Source of the DNA: Deltaproteobacteria bacterium UBA7527 | GTDB lineage: Bacteria; Desulfobacterota; Syntrophorhabdia; Syntrophorhabdales; Syntrophorhabdaceae | Assembly: GCA_002478225.1 (NCBI GenBank) | Contig: DLMV01000085.1 | Coordinates: forward strand, 2,040-16,420 | DNA: 14,381 bases | Direction: 5' to 3' | In this document: piece after piece, positions 1 to 6,904 of the stretch | Numbering within the stretch: the first letter of the stretch is position 1 | Layout: each line of letters starts with the position of its first letter | Program-made: the position numbers and the translations under genes | The notes under the pieces: generated by a model | The model's input: only the letters and a program-made list of their open reading frames with translations | Database searches by the model: none | What the model was told of the DNA's origin: nothing

Positions 1-1123
1 GGCGGCAGACAGCGTTTATAAACACGGATTTAAGCTCGCATCGTTCTCCGACAGATTTTCAGGTATGCTCTCGGAGAAGACGCGAAGCGGCGTCATAAAA
101 AGGGGCAACCCTATTGATCTCGGCGACGTATTCGACATCGACCTCTATGCGGAGATCACCGAAACAGCGCTCCGGGAAAAAGGGGTCGATGGCGTTCTCA
201 TCGCCCATTCCTATGCCTTCGGCGATGATTCTCTCCTCACCAGGAAATTCATCCGCCACTGCGCGACCCTGACGGGAAAGTATGAGAAGCCGGTAATGTT
301 CTGCATAGCCGGCCACAAGGATGATTGGTTTGCAATGAGAAACGTTGCCGATCTTCCGGTTTTTAGTAATGCCGACGATGCGCTGGCAGCGCTTTCCAAG
401 TCTTACGAACACTTCAGGAACCGGGCCGCAAAACGGGGACGGCTGCTTCGGTTCGCGGCATCGGAAAGAAAGACATGGATGAAGTCCCGCCTATCCCCGG
501 GCTTCACGCCTATACAGGAGGTCTTTGAGCTCCTCAAGGCTTACGGCCTTGCCGTGGCAGACCACAGCATAGCAAAGGGGTTTAAGGGTGGTCTCAAAAT
601 TGCCCGCAGCATGGGATATCCCGTGGCATTGAAGAGCGCTTCACCTGACATGCCTCATAAGACGGAGAAAGGCGCTGTCATTCTTGACATCCGGGACGAT
701 GCGGGCCTTGAAAAGGCCTTTGACCGCATAAAGACAGGACCCTTTCTGTTACAGAAGATGGCACAGCCCGGATGCGAGGTCATCCTGGGAGGACGGATGG
801 ACCCGGAGTTCGGGCCCGTTGTCCTTTGCGGATTGGGCGGGATCTTCACAGAGGTATATAACGACGTGGCCATCCGCGTGGCGCCCGTTGACGCAGAGAC
901 CGCAGAGGCAATGATCGAAGAGATCAAAGGAGCCCGAATATTGAAGGGATTTCGAGGTAAGGGATCCTATGACGTGAAGTACCTCATTGCTTCTATCACA
1001 AACATTTCCCGGCTTTTGCTTGATCATCCCGAGATCAAAACGCTTGACATAAACCCCCTCATCCTGATGAAAGAGGGGGAAGGCGGTCTTGTGGTCGATG
1101 CAAAGGTGGAGGCAATACAATAA
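1..1123 (+). CDS. Acyl-CoA synthetase, ADP(NDP)-forming type, C-terminal part (5' end outside window)
   Basis: This frame is open from base 2 to the TAA at 1121-1123, giving about 373 visible residues. The ATG at 65 lies inside the frame and is probably not the start. Family enzymes are about 700 residues, so roughly the first half is missing. The visible part begins in the ligase/flavodoxin-like CoA-ligase domain (motif GNPIDLGD), passes a basic linker (RNRAAKRGR), and ends in an ATP-grasp domain. That domain shows ALKSASPDMPHKTEKGAV, GLGGIFTEVYNDVA and a terminal LDINPLI followed by VVDAKVEA, all typical of the ADP-forming acetyl/acyl-CoA synthetase family. Such enzymes interconvert acyl-CoA + ADP + Pi and acid + CoA + ATP in the cytoplasm, often to make ATP in anaerobes. 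The substrate cannot be read from sequence. The last 65 bp overlap the convergent radical SAM gene. It is unrelated to the cell-wall operon. The family is clear; the direction and substrate are not. Confidence 0.9.
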   Translation, partial: AADSVYKHGFKLASFSDRFSGMLSEKTRSGVIKRGNPIDLGDVFDIDLYAEITETALREKGVDGVLIAHSYAFGDDSLLTRKFIRHCATLTGKYEKPVMFCIAGHKDDWFAMRNVADLPVFSNADDALAALSKSYEHFRNRAAKRGRLLRFAASERKTWMKSRLSPGFTPIQEVFELLKAYGLAVADHSIAKGFKGGLKIARSMGYPVALKSASPDMPHKTEKGAVILDIRDDAGLEKAFDRIKTGPFLLQKMAQPGCEVILGGRMDPEFGPVVLCGLGGIFTEVYNDVAIRVAPVDAETAEAMIEEIKGARILKGFRGKGSYDVKYLIASITNISRLLLDHPEIKTLDINPLILMKEGEGGLVVDAKVEAIQ

Positions 1124-2723
1124 TCTTTGCGAGCCGTTTATAGAGCGTTGCCTTGCTGGTGCTGCCTGAGATGAAGTCCCAGGGGAAAAGTTCGTCCTTC
1201 CTTCTTTCCCGAAGGGCGTAGAAGTTGAGGTTAACGGGACTCTCTTTTATCACCTTGCCGATCGTCTCGCCGGAGGAGAGCCTTAGGATAGTGTCTGCGA
1301 TCCGCCTGTCGCCGCGGGCAAAGACGCCCTGGATGAAGCTGTGCTTGATGGATTCGTAGGTGAAGAAGGTATTATCGATGGTCCCGAAGGCCTTCCGCAG
1401 GAAACCGATCTTTTCTTTTAATAAGGACATATCGTCCATGGGGAGCCACTGGAACGGCGTATTTGGTTTGGGCACAAAGGGGCTTGCGTGCACGGTGATG
1501 CTCCCGACGGCACCTTTCTTCGCACCTTTTTTGACCATGACGTGTTTTATCTTCTTTGCCAGCTCCGGTATGCTGTCGATGTCCTGTTTTGTTTCGCCGT
1601 AAAGGCCGACCATGAAATAGAGCTTAAAGTTGAAGGGTTTTATATCGACGATCTCCCCGATCCTGTCGACGATCTCCTTGTCTGTCATCGGTTTCCCGAT
1701 GAAGCGCCGCAGCGCTTCCGTCCCAGCCTCGATCCCGAAGGTGAGCGTCTTCACGTCATCTTGTATAAGCTCAATGCACGATAGGGGAACCTCGTCTATG
1801 CGAAGCGACGGGAGATGGATGCGCTTGCCCGCTTGTTTCAGGGTCCGCAGTTCGTCCATGAGATGGGGGTGAAAAGAGACGCCGCCGCCGAGGATGCCGA
1901 TGTCCATACAGTCTGTTGTTCTGCCGCTTACCCTTTCATGGATGAAATGGTACATGTTCCCGATAAGACAGAACGGGCATCGCGACGGGCACCCCCTTGT
2001 TCCTTCGGCAAGGAACATGGCGGAAAACTCGGTCTTGCGGGCGATGATCGCCGATGTGCCGAGATTCCTGCCTTTAAAGTGTCTCACCGAGATCCGGAGA
2101 TCACGTGGGATAAAATGGTCCGGGGTGCCGTCTTCCCGGTATCTTACTTCAAGCGCCTTCGGGTTGTACGCCCAGTCGAACTCGCTTAAACCCTCTACGA
2201 TCTTTGCCCTCTTTTTCGCCCGCAGCTCCTCGTAGCGCTCCATGAACAGCGGTACAGTCTCCTCGATATCGCCCACGATGAAAAGATCGAAGATGTTGTG
2301 CAGAGGCTCGGGGTTTGCCATAACGCATATGCCGCCGCCGACAACGAGCGGGTCCCTCGTCCCCCGTTCGCCTGCATGGATCCTGATCCCGGCGCAGCGC
2401 AGCATTTCCGGTATATTGATATAATCGAGCTCGAAAGAGATGGAAAAGAATACGATCTCGAACGAGGACAGCGGTTTTCCGCTTTCGAGCGACAGCGGCT
2501 TTTCATGTCCATCCATGAAGCACCGCTCGCAGACGACATCCGGCATAGCATTCAATGTTCTGTAAAGGATATGGATGGCGAGGTTTGACATCCCTACATA
2601 GTAGGAATTGGGAAAGACGATGCAGACCGGGGTCTTGCCTCCCCAGTCCTTAACTATCGTGCCTGCTTCAAATGGGAATAGCTGTTTATTTGATGCCCCT
2701 TTTTGATAAGATCTCCTGCCCAC
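1059..2723 (-). CDS. Radical SAM protein with N-terminal B12-binding-like domain, function unknown
   Basis: The 554-residue protein has an N-terminal Rossmann-like region (VCIVFPNSYYVGMSNLA at 33-49, LSLESGKPLSSFEIV near 77-91, VVGGG..MANPEPL near 127-141). This resembles the cobalamin-binding-like half of the uncharacterised rSAM 'fuse' family (TIGR03960-like). A radical SAM core follows, with the 4Fe-4S motif CPSRCPFC (C245, C249, C252), a GGGVSFHP strand at 279-286 and FGIEAGTE at 329-336. I see no clear DxHxxG cobalamin motif; a DGH at 71-73 lies where relatives differ, so B12 binding is uncertain. The start is a GTG just after an in-frame TAA (2727-2729). No good Shine-Dalgarno lies upstream, while an AGGAG lies inside codons 3-4, so the start is not secure. 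The last roughly 20 residues, rich in Pro, Leu and Arg, are read from the antisense of the neighbouring synthetase gene. It lies 151 bp after ftsZ without an obvious terminator between, so read-through from the dcw operon is possible. Substrate unknown. Confidence 0.85.
   Translation of the reverse strand: MGRRSYQKGASNKQLFPFEAGTIVKDWGGKTPVCIVFPNSYYVGMSNLAIHILYRTLNAMPDVVCERCFMDGHEKPLSLESGKPLSSFEIVFFSISFELDYINIPEMLRCAGIRIHAGERGTRDPLVVGGGICVMANPEPLHNIFDLFIVGDIEETVPLFMERYEELRAKKRAKIVEGLSEFDWAYNPKALEVRYREDGTPDHFIPRDLRISVRHFKGRNLGTSAIIARKTEFSAMFLAEGTRGCPSRCPFCLIGNMYHFIHERVSGRTTDCMDIGILGGGVSFHPHLMDELRTLKQAGKRIHLPSLRIDEVPLSCIELIQDDVKTLTFGIEAGTEALRRFIGKPMTDKEIVDRIGEIVDIKPFNFKLYFMVGLYGETKQDIDSIPELAKKIKHVMVKKGAKKGAVGSITVHASPFVPKPNTPFQWLPMDDMSLLKEKIGFLRKAFGTIDNTFFTYESIKHSFIQGVFARGDRRIADTILRLSSGETIGKVIKESPVNLNFYALRERRKDELFPWDFISGSTSKATLYKRLAKIIVLPPPLHRPQDRLPPLSSG
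2713..2717 (-). promoter_or_regulatory. Misplaced Shine-Dalgarno-like AGGAG at codons 3-4 of the radical SAM gene
   Basis: AGGAG occurs inside the coding frame, immediately after the only upstream start candidate (GTG at 2723). No ATG, GTG or TTG follows at a usual distance; the next in-frame Met is residue 45, inside the conserved GMSNLA motif. Either the GTG is used without a strong ribosome site, or a non-canonical start is used. The site may be chance. Confidence 0.3.
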
Positions 2724-2740
2724 CGCTTATAAAGAACACG

Positions 2741-2796
2741 AGGATGAGAAGATGAGAAGATGAGAGGATGAGAGAATGATAGGATGAGAGAATGAT
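2741..2796 (+). repeat. Tandem octamer array, 7 units of RRRATGRR (left arm)
   Basis: Seven octamers carry ATG at exactly 8-bp steps on the plus strand (ATG at 2744, 2752, 2760, 2768, 2776, 2784, 2792). Flanks are purine-rich: AGGATGAG, AAGATGAG, AAGATGAG, AGGATGAG, AGAATGAT, AGGATGAG, AGAATGAT. Two perfect 16-bp copies (GATGAGAGAATGATAG) sit at 2767-2782 and 2783-2798. The array lies about 20 bp upstream of the radical SAM start and faces a second array of the same octamer on the other strand. There is no room for CRISPR-type spacers. Confidence 0.92.
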
Positions 2797-2812
2797 AGGG
2801 CAAGATCCCAAC

Positions 2813-2876
2813 CCCATGCTCCCATCTCCGCATTATCCCATCTCCGCATTATCCCATCTCCGCATCCCCGCATTTC
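2813..2876 (-). repeat. Tandem octamer array, 8 units of NNNATGNG (right arm, inverted)
   Basis: Eight octamers carry ATG on the minus strand at exactly 8-bp steps (plus-strand CAT at 2815, 2823, 2831, 2839, 2847, 2855, 2863, 2871). In minus-strand order they are GAAATGCG, GGGATGCG, GAGATGGG, ATAATGCG, GAGATGGG, ATAATGCG, GAGATGGG, AGCATGGG. Two perfect 16-bp copies (CCCATCTCCGCATTAT on plus) are at 2821-2836 and 2837-2852. The last unit overlaps the ftsZ stop codon (2875-2877). With the left array it forms a long imperfect inverted repeat around a short centre (2797-2812). The ftsZ transcript could fold it using many G-U pairs, but no U-run follows, so it is not a standard terminator. Confidence 0.92.
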
Positions 2877-4041
2877 AGTCCGCCTGCTTCCTGAGGAACG
2901 TCGGAATATCGTACCTATCGTCATCGATCTCGGCGCTGTCGCTTTTCTGTTTAATGTCTTTATAGTCGACCTTGTAGTCGATGGCCACTTTTTTCCTTAT
3001 GAACGGCGGGATATTTTCTTCGCCAAAGAGCCTGCTTTCGGTAATAGCTTCGGCGCCGCCCTTCTCTGCCTTGGCCTGTTCTTCAAAACCGGTGGCAATA
3101 ACGGTTATCCTGATGGCATCGGACATCCTTTCATCATACACGAGTCCCCATATGATCTTCGCATCCTCATGCGCTTGTTCCTGGATGAGCGTTGAGGCAT
3201 CGTTGACCTCGCTCAAGGTCATGTCCGTGTTCCCCGTTACGTTGATGAGCACACCGCGCGCCCCGTGTATCGATATGTCTTCAAGGAGAGGGCTTGATAT
3301 GGCTTTCTGGGCAGCATCCCTTGCCCTGGTGTCGCCGGTTGCTTCGCCGATGCCCATGATCGCCATTCCACGCTCGCTCATGATTGTCTTCACATCAGCA
3401 AAGTCGACGACGACGTGGCCTGAACCGACGATAAGATCCGATATGCTTCTCACCGCATTGAGAAGCACCTCGTCGGCCCTGAGGAATGCTTCCATGATGG
3501 TCATATGCTTGCCGCCGATCGAGAGAAGCCGCTGGTTGGGGATCGTTATCAGGGAGTCAACGCGCGACTTCAGCTGGGTGACCCCGTTTTCGGCCTGCGA
3601 CATCCTGTCCCTTCCCTCAAAGGCAAAGGGTTTTGTCGCAATGGCTACGGTGAGTGCGCCGATCTCTCTCGATATCTCGGCAATGACCGGAGAAGCCCCT
3701 GTGCCGGTGCCGCCGCCGAGCCCGCAGGTGATGAAGACCATGTGCGCGCCCTTCAGGTGGTCTTTGATCTTGTCGACGTCCTCAAGGGCTGCCTTTTTCC
3801 CCACCTCCGGGTTTGCACCTGCCCCGAGGCCTTGCGTCAGTTTTGAACCGACCTGGACCTTGATGGGGGCCTTGCACATGTTCAATGACTTGACATCCGT
3901 ATTTATTGCAACGAATTCGACACCCTGGATGCCCGCATCGACCATGTTGTTAAGGGCGTTGCACCCTCCTCCCCCGACCCCCACGACGATCAATTTTGCT
4001 GCAAAACCATTGCCCTCATCCATATAAAACATTGCACTCAC
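2875..4041 (-). CDS. ftsZ: Cell division GTPase FtsZ
   Basis: This is a tubulin-like GTPase that polymerises into the Z-ring at midcell; 388 residues is normal for the family. Visible are the nucleotide-binding glycine loop GVGGGGCN (21-28), NTD at 47-49, the tubulin signature GGGTGTG (109-115), FEGRDRM (141-147), TIPNQRLL (166-173), the T7 synergy loop VDFADVKT (212-219), a variable linker (about 320-376) and the conserved C-terminal peptide DIPTFLRKQAD (378-388) that binds FtsA and other partners. The catalytic aspartates of T7 are kept (D213, D216), but the residue matching E. coli N207 is V211, in GHVVVDF instead of the usual GLxNxDF. The GTG start at 4041 is supported by AGGAGG six nt upstream; ATGs at codons 4 and 7 are too far from that site. 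The gene starts 10 bp after ftsA and is the last clear dcw gene here. Confidence 0.97.
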   Translation of the reverse strand: MSAMFYMDEGNGFAAKLIVVGVGGGGCNALNNMVDAGIQGVEFVAINTDVKSLNMCKAPIKVQVGSKLTQGLGAGANPEVGKKAALEDVDKIKDHLKGAHMVFITCGLGGGTGTGASPVIAEISREIGALTVAIATKPFAFEGRDRMSQAENGVTQLKSRVDSLITIPNQRLLSIGGKHMTIMEAFLRADEVLLNAVRSISDLIVGSGHVVVDFADVKTIMSERGMAIMGIGEATGDTRARDAAQKAISSPLLEDISIHGARGVLINVTGNTDMTLSEVNDASTLIQEQAHEDAKIIWGLVYDERMSDAIRITVIATGFEEQAKAEKGGAEAITESRLFGEENIPPFIRKKVAIDYKVDYKDIKQKSDSAEIDDDRYDIPTFLRKQAD

Positions 4042-4047
4042 CGCGCA

Positions 4048-4053
4048 CCTCCT
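4048..4053 (-). promoter_or_regulatory. Shine-Dalgarno of ftsZ, overlapping the ftsA stop
   Basis: A perfect AGGAGG lies six nt before the GTG start of ftsZ and overlaps the ftsA stop codon TAG (4052-4054). It fixes the GTG rather than later ATGs as the start. It also suggests that ribosomes finishing ftsA could affect ftsZ initiation. It is the strongest ribosome site I see in the window, which fits the need for FtsZ in excess over FtsA. Confidence 0.85.
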
Positions 4054-5296
4054 AAAAAATTTCTTTAAACCATTCTCTCATCTTGCTGAGTAATTTCTGT
4101 CCGCCAAATAGTTTTTTAAGCGACCTCCCCTGGCCATATCTCCGCCTGCTTGCCTTGTTGTTTTTAAACCCGTATATCAGAAGCCCCACCCCCGTGGAGT
4201 ATATGGGATTATTCACCACATCGGTAAGACCGCCAACACCTATCGGGTAGCCCCGCCTTGCAGGGAGGTTAAAGACGTTTTCAACCAACTCGGGGATCCC
4301 CTCGAGGTTTGCGCAGCCGCCGGTGAGGACCACCCCCGATGCAAGGAGACGCTCGAGTCTGGATTTTTTGATCTCTTCATAGATCAACAGGGAGATCTCT
4401 TCCACCCTCGGTTCAATGATATCTGCAAGGGTCTTTCGCTGGAGCGTTCTCGGTTTTCTTCCGCCGACGCTCGGCACCTCTATCGTTTCGTTTGCGCCGA
4501 TTATGCCTGCGAAGGCGCAGCCGTATTTTTTCTTGATCTTCTCCGCCTCTTCGAGCGGTGTCCTGAGGCCGATCGCAATATCATTTGTGATGTTATTTCC
4601 ACCGAACGGCAGGACCGAAGTATAGGCGATGCTCCCGTTGGAGTATATGGCGATGTCGCTGGTGCCGCCTCCTATATCAACGAGGGAAACCCCGATCTCC
4701 TTCTCTTCAGGGGTAAGGGTTGCCTCTGAGGAGGCAAGCTGCCCCAGGACGATATCATCGACCTCGAGCCCTGCAAGCTTGCAGCATTTAATGACGTTCT
4801 GCGCCGAGGAGATGCTGCCTGTGACGATATGGACCTTTACCTCAAGCCTTACGCCAGTGATACCGATAGGGTCCTTTATCCCGTCCTGATCATCGACGAT
4901 AAATTCCTGCGGGATAACATGGATAAGCTCTCTGTCGGCGGGGATCGCCACCGCCTTTGCCGCATCGATGGCCCGTACAATATCGTCCTGCTTTACCTCT
5001 TTATCCTTCACCGCGACAACGCCGTTGCTGTTGAAGCTCTTAATGTGGGCGCCGCCGATACCGGCGAGACAACTGTTTATTGTAATGCCGGCCATGAGCT
5101 CTGCCTCTTCAACGGCTTTTTTTATTGAGTTTACAGTGCTGTCCATGTTTACAACCACGCCTTTCCGAAGACCGGTGGATGGATGGGAACCGATGCCGAC
5201 GATGCTGATCTTGCCGTCCACAACCTTACCCACAACTACGCAGATCTTCGTGGTCCCGATATCAAGTCCAACAAGCAGGTCGTCATCTCTCAACAT
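4052..5296 (-). CDS. ftsA: Cell division protein FtsA, actin-like membrane anchor of FtsZ
   Basis: FtsA is an actin-fold ATPase that tethers FtsZ filaments to the inner membrane and recruits later divisome proteins. The 414 residues match the usual length. Visible are the phosphate-1 loop GLDIGTTKIC (10-19), the FtsA-specific 1C subdomain region (about 82-160), phosphate-2 VDIGGGTSDIAIY (206-218), the adenosine loop VVLTGGCANLEG (322-333), a basic linker (ASRRRYGQGRSLKK, 382-395), and a C-terminal amphipathic helix LLSKMREWFKEIF (402-414) that serves as membrane-targeting sequence. The ATG at 5296 follows the ftsQ TAA by one base, and a GGAAGGGG stretch just upstream serves as ribosome site. 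All key motifs are intact, with no sign of truncation. Confidence 0.97.
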   Translation of the reverse strand: MLRDDDLLVGLDIGTTKICVVVGKVVDGKISIVGIGSHPSTGLRKGVVVNMDSTVNSIKKAVEEAELMAGITINSCLAGIGGAHIKSFNSNGVVAVKDKEVKQDDIVRAIDAAKAVAIPADRELIHVIPQEFIVDDQDGIKDPIGITGVRLEVKVHIVTGSISSAQNVIKCCKLAGLEVDDIVLGQLASSEATLTPEEKEIGVSLVDIGGGTSDIAIYSNGSIAYTSVLPFGGNNITNDIAIGLRTPLEEAEKIKKKYGCAFAGIIGANETIEVPSVGGRKPRTLQRKTLADIIEPRVEEISLLIYEEIKKSRLERLLASGVVLTGGCANLEGIPELVENVFNLPARRGYPIGVGGLTDVVNNPIYSTGVGLLIYGFKNNKASRRRYGQGRSLKKLFGGQKLLSKMREWFKEIF

Positions 5297-5297
5297 G

Positions 5298-5999
5298 TTA
5301 CCCCTTCCTTTCCTGAATTATGGCGCCTTTTTCGAATCGTGCATCGATGCATTTTATCAGGAGCCCTCTTTTCTTGGCGTCTTCCAGAACAGCGACAGCC
5401 CGCTTGAGCCTTTTTCTCTGGTCTTCCTTGCCGAGTATGATCTCTACTCCGTCGTCGAGGCCGAAGAGCGTTATGTTCCCCTCGTTATATGCAACCTCCG
5501 ACAGGGTTTCCTTTTTCATGATCCCTTCTTTTGACCACGCATTGACCTCTCTGAAGATGCTTGCCGCGTCCGCCTTTTCTTTCGCGTTGATGATAAAGAG
5601 CCCCTTGACAGCGCCCTTGCCCATTTTCCTGTAAGGCTCGCCGGATTCATCGAGGACAAAGATATCGCCGTCGTTCTTCACCCATAGCGCCGACGGCACC
5701 TTTTCCTTCACGTCAATGACAACCGAGAAAGGGTATGCCCTTTTTACGCGGACCTCCCTCACGAATGGATGGTCAGTGATGGCCTCCTTTATTTTCACGA
5801 TGTCGACCTTCAGGAGGCTGTCCTTCAGGTACGGTGTTACCCTGCCCATGATGTCCCTTTCCGAAAGCTGGCTCACGCCGCTGATCTTGACATTTTTCAG
5901 GAAGAAGAGCGGCTCGTCCTTTGAGAAGAGGTAAACGATGGTGAGTATGGACAGGACGCACAGAGGAGCAAGAAATAATATATATAAGGTCCTTTTCAT
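5298..5999 (-). CDS. ftsQ: Cell division protein FtsQ (DivIB), POTRA domain
   Basis: This is a bitopic inner-membrane divisome protein. The 233 residues show a short cytoplasmic MKR, one membrane span (about 4-25), and a periplasmic part opening with a POTRA-like domain (FFLKNVKISGVSQLSERDI at about 32-50, then FVREVRVKRAYPFSVVIDVKEKVPSALW to about 106). The FtsQ beta domain follows, with FVLDESGEPY (about 113-122). FtsQ links the cytoplasmic ring to FtsB, FtsL and the septal wall synthase. The start ATG overlaps the ddl stop as ATGA, suggesting translational coupling, and the gene is one base from ftsA. Assignment rests on fold pattern and position between ddl and ftsA, since FtsQ sequences diverge strongly. 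Confidence 0.92.
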   Translation of the reverse strand: MKRTLYILFLAPLCVLSILTIVYLFSKDEPLFFLKNVKISGVSQLSERDIMGRVTPYLKDSLLKVDIVKIKEAITDHPFVREVRVKRAYPFSVVIDVKEKVPSALWVKNDGDIFVLDESGEPYRKMGKGAVKGLFIINAKEKADAASIFREVNAWSKEGIMKKETLSEVAYNEGNITLFGLDDGVEIILGKEDQRKRLKRAVAVLEDAKKRGLLIKCIDARFEKGAIIQERKG

Positions 6000-6904
6000 A
6001 TCTTCAGTTTTGCCCCCTTGAGGATCTCTTCAACAAGCCCGTCGAAGGTCCCGCCGAGATAGCCCCACGCCTTTGGCACAAGGGATGTTTCCGTCATGCC
6101 CGGCGACGTATTGATGTCTATGACCAGCGGGCTGTCGCCCTTAACGAGCATGTCGATCCTTGCGCATCCGGATAGTTCGAACGTTTCGTACGCCTTCAAC
6201 GCAATACCCTGGGCCTTGCTTGCGATCGTCCTCTTTATTTTTGCGGGGACGATATACTCTGTCATCCCCTTCGTGTACTTTGCGTGAAAATCGTAGAAGC
6301 CCGATGACGGCCTCACCTCGATCACAGGAAGCGCCCTGCCGTTCACTATGCCCACGGTGATCTCGCTCCCCTTGATATATTCTTCAACAACGATCTTCCT
6401 GTCGTATCTCCGCGCGGCCCTGATTGCGGGGGCTATCTCTTTCTTCTCCCTGACGACGGATATGCCGATCGTGGAGCCTTCGTTGGCAGGCTTCACGACG
6501 AACGGGAGAGGGAACGCCGCAATATGAGAGGAGGTGGAGATCAGATAGGCAGGAGTAGGAATTCCCGTACCTTCAAAGACAAGCTTCATGATGGCTTTGT
6601 CCAGGGCCATGGATGAACCAAGAACGCCTGAACCAGTATAGGGAATACCCATGATCTCGAGAAGCCCTTGCACTGTCCCATCTTCTCCCCACCTTCCGTG
6701 GAGGGCGATAAAGGCAATGTCCACCTTCTCCCTTTTCAATTTCCCGACGAGGTTTTCTGCTGCATCGATACCTACTGCGTTGTAGCCGAGCTTGATGAGG
6801 CTCCCCAGAACAGCGGTGCCGCTTTTGATGGAGATCTCCCGTTCAGACGATCTCCCGCCATAGAGCACTGCCATCCTCTTTCTTTTGAGTTCTTTCCTAT
6901 CCAT
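5996..6904 (-). CDS. ddl: D-alanine--D-alanine ligase
   Basis: This cytoplasmic ATP-grasp enzyme joins two D-Ala, giving the dipeptide that MurF adds. At 302 residues it is the size of DdlB. Visible are GGRSSEREIS (16-25), LHGRWGEDGTVQG (68-80), YTGSGVLGSSMALDK (89-103), the ATP-grasp VVKPANEGSTIGIS (136-149), the omega-loop FYDFHAKY (203-210), whose Tyr fits a D-Ala rather than D-Lac acceptor, and IDMLV (250-254) with a metal-binding Asp. In the second metal site the usual E-x-N is D263-x-N265 (VIDINTSPGMTE), a conservative but uncommon change. The start overlaps the murB stop by 8 nt (ATGGATAG) and its own stop overlaps ftsQ by 4 nt. Likely D-Ala-D-Ala ligase. Confidence 0.95.
   Translation of the reverse strand: MDRKELKRKRMAVLYGGRSSEREISIKSGTAVLGSLIKLGYNAVGIDAAENLVGKLKREKVDIAFIALHGRWGEDGTVQGLLEIMGIPYTGSGVLGSSMALDKAIMKLVFEGTGIPTPAYLISTSSHIAAFPLPFVVKPANEGSTIGISVVREKKEIAPAIRAARRYDRKIVVEEYIKGSEITVGIVNGRALPVIEVRPSSGFYDFHAKYTKGMTEYIVPAKIKRTIASKAQGIALKAYETFELSGCARIDMLVKGDSPLVIDINTSPGMTETSLVPKAWGYLGGTFDGLVEEILKGAKLKI

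Noticed and set aside
2490..2520. DGH at residues 71-73 of the radical SAM protein as a DxHxxG cobalamin ligand motif
   Set aside because: The following Gly is absent and the position falls in a variable loop of relatives, so it is likely chance.
2797..2875. Classical rho-independent terminator after ftsZ
   Set aside because: The inverted octamer arms can pair only imperfectly and no T-run follows the stem; termination here is possible but not supported by a standard signal.
2741..2876. CRISPR array
   Set aside because: Units are 8 or 16 bp and directly adjacent, with no unique spacers and no cas genes.
2727..2924. Small minus-strand open frame covering the repeat arrays and the end of ftsZ
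   Set aside because: It is low-complexity, built by the octamers in a frame that crosses the ftsZ 3' end, with no ribosome site.
2981..4027. Long plus-strand open frame (348 codons) opposite ftsZ
   Set aside because: It is the antisense of a clearly conserved gene, shows no recognisable domain and is explained by codon bias of ftsZ.
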